64,000 bases of DNA from Meconema thalassinum. Its lineage: Eukaryota; Arthropoda; Insecta; Orthoptera; Tettigoniidae. The position numbers and the translations under genes are program-made. Below are positions 10,545 through 21,953 of this stretch, one piece after another (position 1 is the first letter of the stretch; the number at the start of each line of letters is the position of its first letter). The stretch covers positions 16,156,716 to 16,220,715 of the forward strand of contig OX336392.1 in assembly GCA_946902985.2 (NCBI GenBank), in the 5' to 3' direction. The notes below the pieces were generated by a model. That model searched no databases and was not told the origin of the DNA. It worked only from the letters and a program-made list of their open reading frames with translations.

Positions 10545-11813
10545 ATTGATAGTGGTTGTATGAAGAGTTGCATAAGTAGTGCATTTTATGATAAAATGAA
10601 AGGAACTGGAGTAAATTTTGAGGAGATGCCAATTAAAAGCACTTTTGTTATCACAGCTGTTGGGAAGAGGTCTAAAGTAATTTCTAAGCAAGTTTTAGTA
10701 GACATTAAAATTAATAATCATGTAGAGAAGCAGATTTGTCTTGTAATTCCAAATTTAGTATTCAGTGTTATCTTGGGTTCAGAGTGGCTAAGTAGAGTGT
10801 CTGGTAACTTATGTTATGATGTAGGGAGTTTGAAATTTAAATGGGGAGATTCTGAAGTAGAAATAGCGTTCAATGACCATATTCAGAGAAGTAGTGTTGT
10901 AGGCGTGATTTGTACTTTAAATGAGATATCGCCAGCCGTAGAGCGGGGCTCTCCATGTTTTGTGGGCAGTGTGATTACGAACGGAAGTCTAGAGGACTCG
11001 TTACGTGAGGCTGCATTTCAGGGAAATATAGAGGATGAACAGTGTGTTCGGCTCTATGATGTGTTATGGTGTAATAGGAGAGTTTTTGAGGATCGCATTG
11101 GTATGGCCAATTGCTATACACATTCATTGAACGTTATTGATAGGTCAGTATTCACAGGACATAGATATCCTGTACCTTTCGCTTATCAGAGTGCAGTTGA
11201 GGCACAAATTAACCAGATGCTTGAAGATGGGATTATTGAGCACTCGAACAGTCCGTATGTTAATTCTTTAATCACGGTACCCAAGGCCGACGGCACAGTT
11301 CGTATTTGTTTAGACGCTCGTTTGGTTAACAGTAGAATTAGTTCAGATCAGCTGAAATCTATGTCAATAGAGGAATTAATGCAAACATTTGAGGGGAAGA
11401 AGTATTTCACTTGTGTAGATTTGAGTTCCAGTTTTTGGCAAGTGCCACTTATGTACGGAGATAGACCATTTACAGCTTTTAGTCATAAATATAACCTTTA
11501 TCAATTTTTCAGGGTACCTTATGGGTTAAAGAGTAGTTCAGCAGCTTTAATTAGGGCTTTAAACATTGCATTAGGGGATGACACAGGAGAGTTTGTAACC
11601 ATTTACATTGATGATATGGTAATTAGTTCACGCAGTTTTGAGGAGCATCTACGCCATTTAGATATAGTTTTTCAGAAGTTAGATCAGGCAGGGTTCACTT
11701 TGAAGCTGTCTAAGTCGTCATTCTGTCAGTCAGAAGTGACATTTTTAGGTCATAGAGTGTCAAGTAGAGGTGTTATACCAGAGGAAAGTAGGGTTAGCAT
11801 GTGTGGACAGTAG
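10545..11813 (+). CDS. Protease and reverse transcriptase part of pol (truncated)
   Basis: The open frame starts just after TAA at 10542-10544 with IDSGCMKSCIS, the aspartic protease active site (Asp-Ser-Gly at 10548-10556). It continues through VILGSEWLSR, the protease C-terminal motif. RT follows from about 11190: NQMLEDGIIEHSNSPYVNSL, RICLDARLVN, FTCVDLSSSFWQVPL, FRVPYGLKSSSAALIR, TIYIDDMVISS (YIDD at 11604-11615) and FLGHRV. The RT aspartates are present. The frame stops at 11813 after GVIPEES, where an internal deletion removes the connection, RNase H and most of integrase. The N-terminal methionine at 10560 is internal to the protease and not the real start. Confidence 0.88.
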   Translation: MDSGCMKSCISSAFYDKMKGTGVNFEEMPIKSTFVITAVGKRSKVISKQVLVDIKINNHVEKQICLVIPNLVFSVILGSEWLSRVSGNLCYDVGSLKFKWGDSEVEIAFNDHIQRSSVVGVICTLNEISPAVERGSPCFVGSVITNGSLEDSLREAAFQGNIEDEQCVRLYDVLWCNRRVFEDRIGMANCYTHSLNVIDRSVFTGHRYPVPFAYQSAVEAQINQMLEDGIIEHSNSPYVNSLITVPKADGTVRICLDARLVNSRISSDQLKSMSIEELMQTFEGKKYFTCVDLSSSFWQVPLMYGDRPFTAFSHKYNLYQFFRVPYGLKSSSAALIRALNIALGDDTGEFVTIYIDDMVISSRSFEEHLRHLDIVFQKLDQAGFTLKLSKSSFCQSEVTFLGHRVSSRGVIPEESRVSMCGQ

Positions 11814-11850
11814 CAACAGGGCATCGTTACAGATACTGAGAAATAGGTAG

Positions 11851-12030
11851 GTAGAGCAACGTGATGACGTTCATTTAAGGGAGCCACTTGCAAGGTTGGA
11901 AGCAGGTGACACAGAAACATTTATGGTTACCAATCGTATTGGCAAAACAGCATATGTGCTGGAGGATAGTGAGGGAAACAGATTATACGGGACGTATAAT
12001 ATACATAGTCTACGAAAATATGTGTCATAA
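11851..12030 (+). pseudogene. Integrase C-terminal remnant
   Basis: The frame reads VEQRDDVHLREPLARLEAGD, then TNRIGKTAYVLEDSEG and YGTYNIHSLRKYVS before TAA at 12028-12030. This is the end of a gypsy-type integrase (the small beta domain ending FNISSLKxYV). It follows the RT within 40 bp, so the HHCC and DDE integrase domains are missing. Confidence 0.78.
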
Positions 12031-13099
12031 AGTAAGTGTGTTTAGCTGGCGAGCCAGCCTATCAAATGAGTAAGTGTGGTATTCGGTGCGTGGGAGGATA
12101 TGGTCTTCCAGGCAGGCGTATCAGAAGTCACACAGGGAGGTAGTATGTAAGTAATTGAGAGTTTTTAAGGTACAGGGAAATATGACGGGATTGTCGGATG
12201 CTCTTGACCACTAAAATGTCTCGATACACCAAGGCCAGAATTTGGTAGCGCTGATGGATTCCTATTTATCTCCAAGAGATGGGGGAGCGCTTGTATAGGG
12301 CCTGTTAGCTTAAGGCGTCCACGAGATAAAATATGGGCCATCAGAAGGCGAGACAGTCCTGCATGAAACTCATACATAACAGCACACGTGATTTCTGTTT
12401 ACGGCCTCGCCATGTAAGATTTGAAAGTGTGTAATTTAAGGTACAAGGTAATTTGTACAAAGGTATTATTTGTGTGAGGAGAACTGGTCTGTGTTGAGAA
12501 CTAGTATTAAGTAGAATATGGTCTACGGGAACTTAAGAAATACGGCACAGAAATATTTGGTGTTATATGTAATGCGCATTTACTGTTTTTTTTTTTCAGA
12601 AGTCAATATTAATTTCGTCCGTTATAAAGAGAGATTAAGTATTATGGTCACGATGCGCTGCCACAATAGTGTGATCGTGTGCTCAGTGATAAGTGAGATT
12701 AAATTTCACCATAAGGAGGGACCTCCAGTGAAATTAGGAAGTTCTGTGGTGATACACAAATATCAGAACACCTTCAATGCGTGTGATGTGACATCATAAA
12801 TACATAGTGCTCACACATTATTTATGTCAATTTTTCCAACATAGAGAAATTTGAGAGGCGGAAATATCCGTGGAACACTATTCTATATGGAAAACATTGG
12901 ACTGGTTGCAAGGTGCAATCCTAGTGACAACAGACTTTGACGCAAAGTGCGTAAAGAAAAATTATGAGCGTATATATCTGTAATTTAGGGTGATTTCATT
13001 TATGTAATATGTATTTTGGATGGGGATCATTAACGTGTCTGGGATAATCGGATAATGGACCGTCGTCACGGTAAATCATCCGATGATCCGAGGCGAATA
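12031..13099 (+). other. 3' untranslated part of the LTR element
   Basis: About 1.07 kb between pol and the 3' LTR without a supported env or accessory gene. Frames are short. A run of T lies near 12587-12596. No unambiguous polypurine tract was recognised next to the LTR start at 13100. Confidence 0.6.
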
Positions 13100-16000
13100 T
13101 GTAACGTGTTTTTCGAGGGGTTTTTATGCCACTGGCATAAGTCAGTAGGAAGCCAATCTATATTTATTTACGCGGCAAATTGTTCAGCCAAGAGAATTTT
13201 TCATGTTAATTTATTATTATTATTATTAAGGTATTTTTTGGAGCATTTTTATAAAATTATAAGCATACAGATAGGTTTTCTATGTCTTAGAAAACACTAT
13301 CAAGCAAATTATTACGAACGACATTATCATAGAAAATTAGATGATTACGGAATTTTACGGAGTTTCGTCAGTTAGGGTATTATGAGAAACATGACTCACT
13401 GGGAATTCAGATACAGGCTGATTCTTGTCAAGAAGCATTACGCAAGTCTGGGTCGCAGCGTCAAGAAAAGGCGGATAGTATTGAACCCATGTACCATTGG
13501 TTCAAGGGGTCGAATCCATGTATTTTGGTGAAAGGAAGGAAGGAAATATACAGTCTTCAGAGGAACATAGAAAGATTTTATACAAGAGAGCAAGCATAAC
13601 GTTGTGTGAGACTGGAGCCAGGTGGCCAGGAAATGAGATCACGCATGACGCACCACTCGGAGCCTATCATAGCTATAATTAGAACGAGTGGAATTTTCCT
13701 TCGGAGAGACGAAGAGCTTGTTTCGGAAATTAACCTTACGATTGCAGTAAAATGGCAACCGCGCAGCTGTGCCAGAAGAAGAATAATTAGATTTAACCCA
13801 TTTGCAAGAATAATATTGACTAAAGAAATACATCATTGTGAATCATTTCGGATTAGAGATTTTTGTGTGGAGAAAGATGTTATTATAAATGCCCAGGAAA
13901 GAAGTGCAGACGTGGCCATACGTCATTGGGGGTTCCCCGAGACCCGAGGAGGGGGAATTAAAAATCAACTGTAACACCCACACAGCTCAGGACCAAATTT
14001 TATTTAATATCTCAGAACTGCACGATCGATTTTCATGTGCAGAGAGGTCATTTTACGTTTAGAAAACAAGCTTTCCAGAGATATAATTTTTATATGTGTG
14101 CGACCATTATTTCAGAAGTTGGTTCTGGAAAAGGCGTGGATCTTATCTTTTTGTAGCCAAAGAGTATAAAAGTCCTGGCAGAACCAAGCCAATCATGCAG
14201 TCTACAAGCATTCCTTGAGGGGAAACGCTGTATCACATCGTATAGACAGTTTCCGACAGCCCGAGGGCGTCGCTGTATCGACAACCAACGTGCACCCGTA
14301 AGGAGTGGCCGAGAAGTATTATTATAGTATCGCCGTGTGGAGAATTAGGAAAATCCTAAATACAGGATCTAGTTCCGCCAGTATCAATCTTACAGTGAAA
14401 AGTTCAGTAATTACAGTCAAAGCAGGCTGCGAACTTAGAGCACAGGCGATAGGTCTCCAAAATACAGTTAAATTAAACGACCGAAAGTATCATAACGTTG
14501 TGAAGTACCATAACAGCGAGATAAACATTCTATCAACTTTAAAGAACCCGATCAGGGTCGGACAGAATAAGGTTCGCATAGTATTCTGAAAAGATAGGAA
14601 TTCGAGAACAGAATAATCAGAAAGGAGAAGTAAATTCTAGACATTGTTTCAAGAAAACAAACGAACTATAAAAAGCACTAAGTTACGAGGAGTATTAGAT
14701 GCTAGAAATAATAGGTCACCGATAGATTATCTGGGGGACCGTGGACAAGACAGACTTTCGCTAGACCAACCAATAGGGTCTAGAAAGAAGCAGTTCGAGC
14801 TAATAATAATAATAGCTGATCGTCAGGAAAACCGGATTTGAAGGAGTACTATTCCAGGGAGGAGGTAGATTGTTCGAGACTTTCACATTCTGGTCAGGAA
14901 GCCGACATTTACTAGTTTCACCCTTGGAGACAGGGAGTCAAGAAATCACGTGTGAAAGGCCTAATAAAAGCCTTAGTGATTAGAATCTGTGTAGTGTAAA
15001 TATATAAAATTTGTGTTAAAGAGTAATGTTTCAGTGATTTTATAGTGTATCATAGAAGAATACACGAGTGTATTTTAAAATGTTACCAGTGTTTAATGTA
15101 TATGAGTTATATGTGTGTCAAGATATGTCAGTGCATGAAATGAATTTGTGCAAGATGGTGTAATCACAAATAGTGGGCAAAAATGAAAAATCGTTGGAAA
15201 GCACGGTATTGGACCGTCTGAGCATGTAAGTAACTATTTTCATTATGTTATGTGTTGGGGGAATATTTGTGTACAATCCACCTGAGAATGATAAATAGGG
15301 ATGTTTTTGAATAACAAATAACAGAATAAGAGCGCGATCTGAACAACTAAAAATTGAGAAATTATAAAATGATTATGTGAAATGAATAAATCCTTAGAGG
15401 AAATGTACGAAATAAAATATCAGTGTATTTGATAAATGTTATGAAAGCAAGCGTAATAATAATATAAATTATATAAATGAAGATTAAGTTGAATTATATG
15501 AAAGTAATAGCTTTTGAGCTTTTGTAAAGGAATAAAGACATGGTGTGAATACATGTTCTTCAAGTATAGCGATTATTGTCACGGGAGAGGATTAATATTA
15601 ATATAGATCAAATGATGATTTTGAATTTATCAGTTCTCTGGAAGATGCTAGGCCTTAAAGTAATGTATAGCGCATTGTCGCGCATTAAAGTAAATTGTCA
15701 CGCTAGGAAGGCGTTGAATCTAAATATACTTGGTAAATTAATTGTGAGGGACAGTTGATTGCGGTAATTGAGCTATGATAAGTCCTCCATCTAGTGATGT
15801 AGATCACGGGGCGTTGTATGAGGGTGCGAATTTATTGTATTGATGAGCGCAGGTTAGACCGAGGTCGCCCTAAGCCACTAATTTGTTGTAAAGTCCTCCA
15901 GTATGGGATTGGTTCCCGAGGCAGTTGAGAGAGTCGAACCCAGACTCGTTTAGTTGTTGAAGCCCCTAAATATTGTTGTTGTACTGAATTATTCTTACCC

Positions 16001-18062
16001 ATCAATGATGACACTTCATAATTAATAAATGCCAAGGTTACGAAAGTGGTCTATAAACCTAAATAATGTTGTTTAAATGAATGAAAGAAACGCCAGGTCT
16101 GTTCAGAGAACTGTGTTTGAGAAATAGCTGTTTTAAAGCATGAGTAGAGCGGTCCCGTGTGGGCGATACTGAAGGTCTCCCTCCCGGGCAAAAATCAAGT
16201 CGAGTGTTACGGTCCAACCCCTCGCTATTGAAAGTGCGGTAGGTCAGGGGAACAGTCTTTTTGAAGTAATAATAAACCATGAATGTTTAGAGTTTGTTAA
16301 TGACCCGGGATTCGAACCGAGGTTCTTGTAGATGAAAGTCACCGCTTGCAAGTTCAGATCGTTTGCTTTCTTATGAGATGATGGTCTTTTTAGACAGATA
16401 ATAATAAATATAAATCCCTAATGTAATGAGATATTGATATAGGATTTCACGAGTTCAATGAAGACAATTAGATTTCGGGAGTGATCATAATTTTTGACTT
16501 TGTTCAAGTAGTCTTCTATAACTCGGGAGTACACAAGTATTTTTCCCGATCACTGTAGAAAATTTGTTAACTTGAGAGAGGTGGTAACATGAGAACATTG
16601 TGAAATGCCCAAAAATTTAAGTAAAGGTGTAACAATTACTTTGAATAAGATTATATATTGTTTTGATTATAAGAAACTCATAAAATAGATATTGAGGTGT
16701 GTAAAAGAATAACACAGTTTATAGTGGAAAGTATCGAGCCATTGGAGCTCGTGATTGTAGTGAAATTTAAAAGGGATACTTTATGGAAGTAAAAGGAATT
16801 ATGAGTTTGTTGGTTTGAAGGAAACCATGTATTTGAATATAACATTTGTTTGATTTTATGTATTCCTTGTTCACTTTGAACAAGTTTGGAAGGATTGGTC
16901 AGTAGTTTATTTGTTTGTAGCACCATATATTTGGTAAATTAAATGTTTTATAATAGGAGTTGATTTTGTTTTTATTTTGGAAGTGTATCCTCTATTTAAT
17001 CCAAAATGTGTAAGTCACAGAGTGGGAGAACATACCAAAACCCCGAAAATCCCGATTTGAGCAATGCTGGCATACTGTGATTTGCATATTTCTTGATAAA
17101 AGGGCACAGTATGGAACGGCAATCGGCTTCACCCTCCCGCCGAGTGTAATGAGCTAGAGGAGGGGAGTAGCGCGTGAGGGGTCAGCCAATCAGTGGTGAG
17201 CGAGCGGGAAGAAGTCGGCTGCAGAGTGGGGATGCGGCGGGTGCATATATCGTTGGCGCGCCGTGGAGCGGGGACAATCTGTGTAAGACTTGACCAGTAC
17301 GGTTGCACGTGTGAGTCGCTCCGATGTTCCGTGGAGTGGAGGACGATCTTTGTAAAACTTAACCAGTGTGGTTGTACGAGTGTATGGCTCCGATGTTCAG
17401 ACCATAAAGTCACCAAATCTACCAGTATATCATCAAATATCGAAGAAGATGACGGCGTCCAGGAAACAGTGGGAAGCACTCTTCAACATCCAGTACGAGG
17501 GAAATGCTTCGGCAATTTCCAGTGGTAAGCACGAATGACACAGAAATACGCAATCTCTCGTTTCTCTTTGTTTTATATTCAATATTTCAGTAACTTCATA
17601 GCTTGGGAATAAGAGTAAAATCAATAATTTATCAAACTCCGTTTTCACGTAATTCTCTATCGGCTTATTAAAATCGCAACGCTCCAATTTAAATTTTAAA
17701 CTTATTATTATTAATTTTGCAAAACTTGTTTTATACAATAAATTCATTTCTTTTAACAATGCAATCTTTGCTTTCAGTAGGTAGCATTAGATATAGACCA
17801 ATTCCTTCTCCTGATACAATTGTTGTTGGGTTAATGATCAAATCATACCACGATCTGAGTGAATAGAGTCTTGAAGGTGTTCTCCCAGAGCTAGACGTTG
17901 TTAAATACAAATTTAGATTTCAACATTGCGTTGAGGTCTTGGCGCCCATTAAAACAACATAGCTTAGGCAAAGGTCAACAGTTACATTTATCACCAAACA
18001 GTAAGGACCAGTCAAAACGTTTCATTTGTACGCTCAACGAGGAGCAAAGCGAGACCGTTACA
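13100..18062 (+). repeat. 3' LTR, split into 13100-13481 and 17108-18062
   Basis: The outer parts match the 5' LTR closely. The break falls at the position equivalent to about 7421 of the 5' LTR; AGTAT is present on both sides (13477-13481 and 17108-17112). The right part keeps the bases lost from the 5' LTR near 7649. Confidence 0.9.
13482..17107. mobile_element. Unidentified 3.6-kb insertion inside the 3' LTR
   Basis: The 3626-bp insert starts TGAACCCATG and ends AAAGGGCAC, flanked by the 5-bp duplication AGTAT. It contains no long reading frame, no recognised protein motif and no terminal direct or inverted repeat that I could find. A TATAAAAG box lies at 14165-14172 and AATAAA at about 14963, and a tRNA B-box-like GGGATTCGAACC near 16307. 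It could be a very large solo LTR, a non-coding retroelement derivative, or a DNA element with degenerate ends. Confidence 0.75.
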
Positions 18063-18066
18063 CTAT

Positions 18067-18415
18067 TAGAAGGAAACATTTCGGTTAAGAAAATCTGACC
18101 GAAAATATTAAAGTGTGTTCCCATCATTTTCAACTCGATGACTTTACGAAAACTGTGTTGGGCAAGTGTGATTTACAAAGGGAAATAATTCCTACCTATA
18201 AACTGATTAGACATTTCGATAACAAACACTGAATTTATGCGTTTGTATTTGAAGGTAAGAGAGCAAGATTAAAACCGGGCGCTGTTCCATCGCTTTTTCC
18301 TTGGACCACGAACACAACAAAAATAAGGAAGAGGCCATACACAAGAAAATTGCCGGATTACCACGATAAGCCTACAATATCGAAATCTGCAGAAATTATA
18401 TCCATTGAAGTACGG
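18067..18415 (+). pseudogene. THAP domain, C-terminal half
   Basis: The frame resumes directly after the CTAT duplication: RRKHFG, then KVCSHHFQLDDF (second metal pair, Cys-x2-His, about 18112-18135) and RARLKPGAVPSLFPW (about 18262-18304). The last is the AVPSIF-type hallmark ending THAP domains. TAA and TGA stops interrupt it. With 6940-7046 it completes a recognisable but dead THAP finger; the tail after PYTRKL is not assignable. Confidence 0.78.
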
Positions 18416-19289
18416 CACAGGAAGAAATCGTCAATATACAGGAAGAAGTGAATGTAACATATTTTGTAACTCCCATTTTCAAAGGCATCAATACTCGGAC
18501 AAATACTTCAAGAATACATTTCACAACATTAACAGTCACAAACGTATTATGGTTGGTTTCTTGAAATCAGAATTAATCGTCAACTTCCATCTGCCCGACG
18601 GAGAATGTGGTACCGGTAGTGACTGACTTCTACATTCTTGAGTCATAAGTTAGTCAGATGAATGGAAACAGTTTGGGGCCCTAAAGCAGGGATTCTCAAA
18701 CTTTTCAAATATTGTACCCCTAAGTCGTTACGAAGGGGTACGGGAACGATTCGTATTGAGAACTTGACATAATTACATAAGAACCAAACGTTGCGATGAA
18801 TTTTGAGGTATACAATACCGGTATTAACTTTCTTTGATAATGTTTACACCTTAAAACATGACAGTTTCATGTAAGCTATCAACCAAAAAAAGACATGAAT
18901 CCTATTAGTCTATAAGCAATGGGAGCAAGTGCATATTTAAATCTCTATTAATGATTTAAGTCTTATGGGGATATATTTATCAATATAGGCCTACAATACT
19001 CAAGAATTCTGACTCCTATTAATTATTTGAATAATAAAGCGTGTTAGAATTTTGTTATTACCGTTGTAGCCTATTAATTCTTCCTTCCTCCCGCTAGTTT
19101 TAGCACCTCTAGTCCGTAGCTCATTTTGCAGCTGTTTAACGCTTAAACGCTGAAAATCGTCCATAATATATTAGAGGATATACCTATAAAATTAATTAAT
19201 ATTAGAGAAGATATAATTTACTTTAGCTTAGAAAACTCGGTCACAATCTATACATTCCTCGCTGCTGACTGGGGGAAACATAGGATGAT
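18416..19289. other. Interior of the THAP transposon; possible hAT end
   Basis: No transposase catalytic domain recognised. Near 18694, GCAGGGATTCTCAAACTTTT resembles the 5' terminus of Charlie-type hAT elements, but no opposite end was found. Confidence 0.35.
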
Positions 19290-19442
19290 CGCCTTGCGCT
19301 TACCCAGTACTACACGGGCGCTATCTGGCGCAAACTTTCTCAGGCTACATCCCTATTATTTGAGTCTAGAATTGGAATACATTTCCTAGAACTTGAGGTA
19401 AGATACCGTCTCAGCTCATGCCTGGAGTGATGATGATAATTG

Positions 19443-19490
19443 TTGTTTTAAGGGACCTAACATCTAGGTTATCGGCCCCCGATGGTTTGG
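19443..19490 (-). repeat. Short hairpin repeat (GGGGC...GCCCC tail family)
   Basis: On the minus strand it reads GGGGGCCGATAACCTAGATG, then TTAGGTCCCTTAAAACAACA. Related copies occur at 24247-24312, 26222-26280, 26329-26373 and 52889-52935. All share a G-rich start, a C-rich partner and the tail TTAAAACAACAA. Confidence 0.6.
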
Positions 19491-19670
19491 GTGATCGTGA
19501 AGATGAAAATGAAATGCAAACTTAAAACTAACTACTAACCTACATACTAGAAGAAGAATAATGTTTATCCAGACCAATGGATTTTTCCTATAACAATAAT
19601 CGCTACGCGGTGTGGCTTGCGGCTTGTCGCGCACAGTGGGAGTAAACTTATTCATGTATAAATAATCTAT

Positions 19671-20459
19671 GACATCATGAAGGCAGCAATGAAAGACTCT
19701 AGTAGGGCAAAGATGAAGGTAATGTTGTGATCTGGAGCGAGGATGAGATGGAGGTACAAGAAGATATTGAGCAATGGGGACTGAAGATAAATGTGGAGAA
19801 GAGTAAAACAGTGGTGATGAGTAGAGATAAGGAAGAAGGAAAAGGAGTAATCAAAGTAGGAGATAAAGAATTGGAAGTAGTGAAACACTTAAAATACTTG
19901 GGAAGTGAACTGACTGAAGATGGAAGACTAGATTTGGAAATTAGCAGAAGAATACAACTTGGGAGTGCTTTCTACCAACAGGTACGGGGGCTAGTATGGA
20001 ACAAGGATATACCAATTAAGGCTAAAGAAGTTATGTACAAAGCATATTATGTTATGCATCAGAAACTTGGACAATGACTAAGAGGGATGAGAGCAGAGTA
20101 CAAGCAGCTGAGATGAGATTCCTGAGAAGTATGGTCCAGAAAACGAGGAGGGACAGAGTGAAGAATAAAGCTATACGGAAAGAACTGGGAGTACAGAAAC
20201 TAAATGACAAACTGGAGCAAAACAGATTGAGATGGTTTGGACATGTCAAACGGATGAATGAAGTAAGGCTACCAAGATGAGCACTGGAACGACGGATGAC
20301 AGGGAAGAGAGGACGAGGAAGACCAAGAATGTGTTGGATGGACTCGGTGAATTGGAAAACTGTGTCGGAAGAGGAATGGGGGAACGACAGAACGAAGTGG
20401 AGAGGAACCATATTTGCCCCCACCCAGTGTCAACTGGAAAAGAGGAAATGAAGATGATG
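19671..20459 (+). mobile_element. 5'-truncated non-LTR retrotransposon copy with 11-bp duplication
   Basis: AAATAATCTAT at 19660-19670 and 20460-20470 bounds 789 bp ending in GAAGATGATGA. The plus strand encodes an RT C-terminus: DEMEVQEDIEQWGLKINVEK, LKYLGSELTEDGRLDLEISR, VWNKDIPIKAKEVMYKAYY, then after a frame change TKRDESRVQAAEMRFLRS, RLRWFGHVKRMNEVRLPR and KRGRGRPRMCWMDSV. The FADD motif is damaged or lost at the truncation. It is distantly related to the RTE-like copies at 1997 and 28611. Confidence 0.88.
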
Positions 20460-20470
20460 AAATAATCTAT

Positions 20471-20923
20471 TAATGCTATTTCACATAATTACAAGGTGTA
20501 ATTTGTAACCCATATGTTTGGTAACATGTAAATGTGTGTGCATCGGTAACAGTTGAAGAGACCTGATGCGTCAAGCAACTTGGCAATTGTCGTTGAATGA
20601 GCATGAAACAAAAACAAATATTTATGTATTTTAGCACATCGCCTATTTCCAGTGCAGAAGTGATTATGGACAGTAATTTCAATTGGTAATGACTCCCAGA
20701 ATTTGAATTAAAGTACGAAAATAAGTAATTAAATAAATAAATATGACATATATTATCCAAGTGCAAGTGTAGAATCCAGGTTCACCACTCCTGAGCAATT
20801 ACTCAATCTCATCCTGTTTAATCAATGCTACTTTTTATCCTTCTAAAACGCCCCTTCATATCAATGGCACCCGACAAAATACCAGTTCGATACCCTATTC
20901 ATTTCCAAAGAGTCCCTGATCTG
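20471..20923. other. No gene seen
   Basis: AT-rich, no supported frame. A search here for further MAIP1 exons on the minus strand gave nothing convincing. Confidence 0.4.
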
Positions 20924-21186
20924 TAAAATTGGAGTGGGTCTCTGTGTGAGACTTGCTGAAGACATCGTTAGCAGGTTTCCTAGCCTTACTTACGGAGTTT
21001 TACCTCTAAAAATTAATTTGGTGGCTTCGGTGATGTAGTCGGTAGCATACTGAGCTTCTATGCCCAAGATAGCGGGTTCAAACCCGGCCGAAGCCATCGG
21101 ATTTTTTAAGAGCGTTAAAAATCCCTTAGTATGCCTTCCTTCGGAGGGGAAGTAAAGCCGACGGTCCCATGTCATAGATTTATGGC
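20924..21186 (+). repeat. 263-bp direct duplication, copy 1
   Basis: Matches 21954-22216 over its whole length with about six substitutions and no indels. It contains 97 bp of non-SINE sequence plus most of a SINE, so the SINE was already present when the segment was duplicated. Confidence 0.88.
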
Positions 21187-21206
21187 GTTAAACTTAAGAA
21201 CCAACC
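21021..21206 (+). repeat. tRNA-derived SINE (family C), copy 1
   Basis: A tRNA-like head, GTGGCTTCGGTGATGTAGTC, with B box GGGTTCAAACCC precedes a conserved body (CATCGGATTTTTTAAGAGCG, CTTCCTTCGGAGGGGAAGTA). Perfect 13-bp duplications AAAAATTAATTTG flank it at 21008-21020 and 21207-21219. Other copies are at 22051 and 40795. Confidence 0.9.
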
Positions 21207-21475
21207 AAAAATTAATTTGATTAGCCAGTGGATCGGGTAATCATAACAAGGAGAATATGCCCTAGAAGCCTACTAGCATTCCATAATAACATATCTAGAT
21301 TGTCAGGACCACTTACTAGGCCACTCAGCCGTTGCTCGTGGTTCACGAACTAGAGCGTGACAACAGGAACACACACCACGAAAGCAGCAGCACTAAAACA
21401 GATCATTAAACTAAATTTGGGATGAAATTCACTGAAGGTCAAATAAAAAATCCAGAATATGGAAAGCAGAATCAC

Positions 21476-21834
21476 GGCTTTCACGGCGAGTGAATTAAAA
21501 CTCAGCAATTTTTCTTGGTTTGTGCCGTGTCTTGAGTGCGGTTTCACCTAGGACACCAAGCTGGCTCATCAGCGGGCTCTTGGTGTCCCCGCCCAGACCC
21601 CCACAGGAGTAGCGAACTGTGCGCTACCTCCTTTTATATGAAGCGCACCTGCGCCTCTTGACTGAATGAACTAAAAGCTCAAGCAGCCATAACCTCCCTA
21701 TGAAGGCTTCCAAAAAAGATGGTATATTGGCTTTCACAGTCTCAACGGTGACAGCTAAGAATGCTGGCCACTGCAAAATGAGGCAGACAAGAAGAGAAAA
21801 ATTGCTGAGTTTTAATTCACTAGCCGTGAAAGCC
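21476..21834. repeat. Inverted repeat, 39-bp arms
   Basis: 21476-21514 and 21796-21834 are reverse complements with one mismatch, separated by about 280 bp. The interior holds GGACACCAAG...CTTGGTGTCC-type short palindromes near 21552-21590. It lies exactly between the two 263-bp direct duplicates; no coding function is apparent. Confidence 0.75.
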
Positions 21835-21953
21835 AATATACCATCTGTCATATCTCTTTACAATCTGAGAGATTACTGCTACAAAATTAATTAAATGCAC
21901 AGAAAATCTGGTGTCCCAAGGAGGTCCAAGTGTGTAGGTTACACTGGACTGAC

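Larger units (their letters stand above)
7047..18062 (+). mobile_element. Ty3/gypsy-type LTR retrotransposon, with nested insertion
   Basis: Two LTRs (7047-8362 and 13100-18062, the latter interrupted) begin TGTAACG and end CGTTACA. The whole element is flanked by CTAT at 7043-7046 and 18063-18066. A tRNA-Lys primer site follows the 5' LTR. The internal region encodes a gag-like protein and protease-RT with a YIDD motif, then only the last segment of integrase; RNase H and most of integrase are deleted. It sits inside the THAP domain. The LTRs differ at few sites, apart from a short deletion in the 5' LTR near 7649 and microsatellite length changes. Insertion is thus relatively recent. It is a non-autonomous copy. 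Confidence 0.93.
6797..19358 (+). mobile_element. THAP-domain DNA transposon remnant (host of a nested LTR element)
   Basis: A 13-bp perfect terminal inverted repeat TAATAGGGATGTA lies at 6797-6809 and 19346-19358. Subterminal similarity continues inward and includes a perfect 21-bp inverted match at 6842-6862 and 19290-19310. TTTG abuts both outer ends (6793-6796 and 19359-19362) and may be a 4-bp target duplication. Between the ends, once the 11-kb LTR insertion is discounted, about 1.5 kb remains and carries a THAP-like domain. THAP domains occur in P-element and Kolobok transposases. No DDE/RNase H catalytic core was recognised, so the copy is deleted or non-autonomous. Superfamily is unresolved: P elements normally make 8-bp duplications and Kolobok TTAA. 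Confidence 0.68.
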
